Shown in pieces: positions 61,886 through 64,000 of a stretch of DNA of 64,000 nucleotides. Location: positions 372,001 to 436,000 of the forward strand of contig NZ_JACSPZ010000004.1 in assembly GCF_014836905.1 (NCBI RefSeq). The letters run 5' to 3'. Under the pieces are notes generated by a model that was not told the origin of the DNA, ran no database searches, and saw only the letters and a list, made by a program, of their open reading frames with translations. This DNA is from Solibacillus faecavium. GTDB taxonomy: Bacteria; Bacillota; Bacilli; Bacillales_A; Planococcaceae. Each line of letters begins with the position of its first letter. Within the stretch, counting starts at the first letter, position 1. A program made the translations under genes and the position numbers.

Positions 61886-62419
61886 CTACTCAACATTTAC
61901 TGAAACAAATGTAGTTTCATCACTTGGAAAGTCATCAGGGAATGCATTGCATATTAATTCTTTCGTTATTATTTGATATAAAAATTCTACCATTGGAAGT
62001 GAGTAAGTATAATACTCTGGTGATCTCGATTCATACACCACAATTTTCCATTCGGCAGGTTTTCCATCTGTTAACCAGTACAATTCGTCACCATTATCCG
62101 TGTATGCCCATGGAAGTATCCCCCCACTTGAAGGGTAAACATCATGTTTATAATATTGTGGGAAATTTTTCTTAGATTGAATATATGCATCTGTCATTTC
62201 CTTCTGCCTAACAAGATAATTTACATTTTCATCATTTACAAAAGGAGTTAATATCCACAAGAAATTGTCAATACCACCCGTACCATAAGTTTCAATAAAT
62301 TTTACATAATCTGAAGGCAGTTCCGTACCAAGAGTGTCAAAAAATTTTTGCCATTGTTCTTTATCCCCAGTTTTTTGTGGAATTTTTGGCGGGGGGAGTA
62401 TTTTAATTAATTTATCCAA
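61886..62419 (-). CDS. SMI1/KNR4 (SUKH) immunity protein, cassette D
   Basis: 177 residues from TTG at 62419, after AGGAG. SUKH pattern: KFFDTLGTELPSDYVKFIET (about 26-45), YGTGGIDNFLWILTPF, then ILPWAYTDNGDELYWLTDGK and WKIVVYESRSPEYY. It starts 12 bases after the stop of the endonuclease toxin, so it is the probable cognate immunity protein. It is longer than the other two SUKH proteins of the array and clearly different in sequence. Confidence 0.88.
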   Translation of the reverse strand: MDKLIKILPPPKIPQKTGDKEQWQKFFDTLGTELPSDYVKFIETYGTGGIDNFLWILTPFVNDENVNYLVRQKEMTDAYIQSKKNFPQYYKHDVYPSSGGILPWAYTDNGDELYWLTDGKPAEWKIVVYESRSPEYYTYSLPMVEFLYQIITKELICNAFPDDFPSDETTFVSVNVE

Positions 62420-62431
62420 ATAAATCGACTC

Positions 62432-63526
62432 CTATTTCATATTTATTACTGTAACATCTAAAGAAAAACCATTTGTTCCCCTTGCTTTTAACGTAACACC
62501 TTTAGGCATTAAATTATTGCCCTCATAGATCGGAATTGATTGGTATCTTACAACTTTACCTTTTTCAACAACTGCTCGAACAGAACTCTCAAAATCTCTC
62601 ATAACAGGTGAGTTTACAGGTGTCTGAAAAAGTGTAACTAAATTTCGCGCATCTTTTCCAGAGCCACCTAACTGGTTACCCAATAAATGCCCTCGGGCAT
62701 GACCTGGACTCCCTGGTCCACCACCTAAGAAACCTGGAGGCTTAATTGATTGACTAGCTTTGCTACCAGTACCAATCATGTCCTGTGTAATTGTAGCTGT
62801 TACTCCAGTTGGTCGACCCAGGTTATCCAACTCACCAAAAATAACATTTTTAGGTGAATTTTGAGTTATTTTAGATATTCCTAAATCACCCGCACCCTTC
62901 CCAACAACCTCATCTACATCACTCTTCTTAACCAACTCATCCACGTTACTATCAACAATTTTATCAATTGCTTTCGGGATTTTCAAAACTTTTCCTATCG
63001 GGATGAAGGATGCTAACGCAATTCCTTTATCTAGTAATGATGCATCTTTGTCAGCGAGCGTGTTCACATCGTCCAATATTAAGAAATCCAACAAACCTTT
63101 TCCGACTTTTGTAGCGCCACTTCCGACGTCTCCTAGGAAATTAAGAAAACCATTCCCCTCATCTTTCACATCATCTACTTTTGTGGCTGTAGCGGAAAGC
63201 TCTTTTGCGACTTCTTTTTCTTTTTGCTTCATAAATGAAACGAAATTTGTTGAAACCATCGCACCACTCAGACCGAAAGTATCTAAAGGCTGTTGACCGT
63301 TTTGATAAAGACCAGGGAGGGTATACGGATTCGCTCCTCCGATTCCTCCAGGATTAAATAGTGGGTTCATATTAATTACTTGATCCAACGATTGCGTACG
63401 ACTTGCCAGTGCAATCATTAACGGATTCTGACTAGCGAATGATTGCCATTGTTCTGCCGGAAAGTTAACATCGGTATGAATATTGAAAACATAAAAAAGC
63501 ACTCGTCGCCTTATATAGACTATCAA
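62432..63526 (-). CDS. toxin cassette D: 5'-truncated toxin with NUC-type DNA/RNA endonuclease tip
   Basis: 364 codons if the TTG at 63526 is used, but that codon lies inside the terminator hairpin and has no ribosome-binding site; homology to the core starts only at TDVNFPAEQW (about residue 18). The core is intact to KKSDVDEVVGKG. The tip carries PGHARGHLLGNQLGGSGKDA (about 272-291) and NLVTLFQTPVNSP, the RGH/N pattern of DNA/RNA non-specific endonucleases (Endonuclease_NS_2-like). A SUKH gene follows at 12 bases. The toxin tip looks functional; the gene as a whole appears unexpressed because export domain and start are missing. Confidence 0.83.
   Translation of the reverse strand: MIVYIRRRVLFYVFNIHTDVNFPAEQWQSFASQNPLMIALASRTQSLDQVINMNPLFNPGGIGGANPYTLPGLYQNGQQPLDTFGLSGAMVSTNFVSFMKQKEKEVAKELSATATKVDDVKDEGNGFLNFLGDVGSGATKVGKGLLDFLILDDVNTLADKDASLLDKGIALASFIPIGKVLKIPKAIDKIVDSNVDELVKKSDVDEVVGKGAGDLGISKITQNSPKNVIFGELDNLGRPTGVTATITQDMIGTGSKASQSIKPPGFLGGGPGSPGHARGHLLGNQLGGSGKDARNLVTLFQTPVNSPVMRDFESSVRAVVEKGKVVRYQSIPIYEGNNLMPKGVTLKARGTNGFSLDVTVINMK
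62935..63475 (-). repeat. toxin-core repeat, copy D
   Basis: The best-preserved short core; one continuous frame from TDVNFPAEQW to DEVVGKG. Used here as reference for the frameshift in copy B. Confidence 0.88.
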
Positions 63527-63532
63527 GTGCTT
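63498..63532 (-). terminator. terminator between the YezG-type gene and cassette D
   Basis: AAGCACTTG and CGAGTGCTT pair over a 17-base loop with TTTTTATG after it on the minus strand. Its sequence is shared with 60311-60347, so it was duplicated with the core. Confidence 0.78.
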
Positions 63533-63557
63533 AAAATACAGTTCAGGACAACATCAA

Positions 63558-64000
63558 CTACTTTTCTTCGAATTTTTGCATTCTCTCTATTAAGTCTAAA
63601 TCGAATTGGTCTTTATTTTTACTTACATATTTATAATCAAAATATTCAATTCTAGCTGCCGGACCAAATTCGCTATCATGCCAATTTGTATAATCAAAAT
63701 GTACATTAAGTTTTCCCAATGAATTAAGTATTAATGTCACTGAAAACCAAGGCTCTTGGTCATTATCTATAAAAACCTGTTGCAGTTTAACTGTTTGTTC
63801 AAACAATTTATGAAGCTTTTCATCATAGACACTCTCAACTATAGGATAAAGATCTGGGATATCATGAGAATAAACTGGTTCATTATTGCCAATTGGGGTG
63901 AAAAAGAAGAATACCCCCCCTTCTTTATTCTTCACTTCTCCATTGAAGTAAAAATCGCTCCATTCAATTGGAATTAAATCGTTAACTTGTTGAGCTATCT
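63558..64000 (-). CDS. yezG: YezG/DUF600-type immunity protein (cut by window edge)
   Basis: The frame is open to the right edge; visible residues begin IAQQVNDLIPIEWSDFYFNG and continue GGVFFFFTPIGNNEPVYSHD, DNDQEPWFSVTLILNSLGKL and HFDYTNWHDSE. This order matches the YezG/DUF600 family, immunity proteins of YeeF-type LXG toxins in Bacillus. The N-terminus lies beyond 64000. Its position suggests the cognate toxin gene begins just outside the window and that all cassettes to the left are its downstream orphan units. Confidence 0.82.
   Translation of the reverse strand, partial: IAQQVNDLIPIEWSDFYFNGEVKNKEGGVFFFFTPIGNNEPVYSHDIPDLYPIVESVYDEKLHKLFEQTVKLQQVFIDNDQEPWFSVTLILNSLGKLNVHFDYTNWHDSEFGPAARIEYFDYKYVSKNKDQFDLDLIERMQKFEEK

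Noticed and set aside
63490-63526. N-terminal residues before TDVNFPAEQW as part of toxin D
   Set aside because: They are translated terminator sequence, start in the hairpin stem and have no ribosome-binding site.
1-64000. CRISPR array, insertion sequence, prophage or integrase
   Set aside because: No regularly spaced short repeats, transposase or integrase motifs were found; the only large repeats are the toxin cores and the binding-protein pair.

Overview
The window reads as the chromosome of a low-GC, spore-forming member of the Bacillales, most like the Lysinibacillus/Solibacillus group of the Planococcaceae. The pointers are the Bacillus-type block ysoA-tig-clpX-lon-engB, several spore-coat/cortex and germination proteins (CwlJ, YaaH/SleL, YteA, small YfhD-like proteins), S-layer-homology (SLH) surface proteins, a LysM-M14 gamma-D-glutamyl-diaminopimelate peptidase of the kind known from Bacillus sphaericus, and a carotenoid operon with a CruF protein. 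The genus is an inference; no rRNA or other marker lies here.

Layout. 0-3 kb: two exported surface proteins (one SLH, cut by the left edge) and a YjfB-like peptide. 3.2-10.4 kb (minus): engB, lon, clpX, tig, ysoA, the protein quality-control and ribosome-assembly block, without lonB and without the hem genes after engB. 10.6-15.2 kb (plus): an unknown protein, proC, a small membrane protein and a two-gene carboxy(nor)spermidine dehydrogenase/decarboxylase operon with its own promoter and palindromic operator. 15.2-24 kb: an ECF sigma factor with an unusual membrane anti-sigma factor, SelO, bioY under tandem BirA boxes, a universal stress protein, a SWIM-SNF2 helicase and a YoaS/YozG pair. 24-29.6 kb: an acyl-CoA-dehydrogenase-like flavoprotein with a DUF4242 protein, an HxlR regulator, and a TauABC/SsuABC-type importer. 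29.6-33.5 kb: a four-gene operon for a glycosylated, acylated, hydroxylated carotenoid. 33.7-45 kb: CstA, a KGG stress protein behind a SigB-type promoter, an orphan HELGH protein, RNase J, YteA, HemAT, a MerR/B12-domain regulator, a glycine-betaine-type binding protein beside a nonsense-interrupted copy, and a CAP protein. 45-53.6 kb: SLH 5'-nucleotidase, TPP-riboswitch thiD, and a spore/cell-wall cluster.

54.7-64 kb (minus) is the accessory part and the most interesting stretch. It holds at least four tandem, 5'-truncated copies of one polymorphic-toxin core. Each copy is followed by a different C-terminal toxin tip (a possible RNase, a WHH nuclease, an LHH nuclease and a NUC-type DNA/RNA endonuclease) and then by immunity-type genes (three SUKH/SMI1 proteins plus unrelated small proteins). 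Terminator hairpins separate the units. Two units have frameshifted tips, one has a frameshifted core, and one carries an immunity-gene remnant. A YezG-type immunity gene runs off the right edge. The likely reading is an orphan toxin-immunity cassette array lying downstream of a full-length (probably LXG/YeeF-like) toxin gene just outside the window.

Many starts here are TTG or GTG with strong Shine-Dalgarno sites. In several cases I shortened the longest open frame to the start that the ribosome-binding site supports; the yaaH gene seems to need an ATT start.
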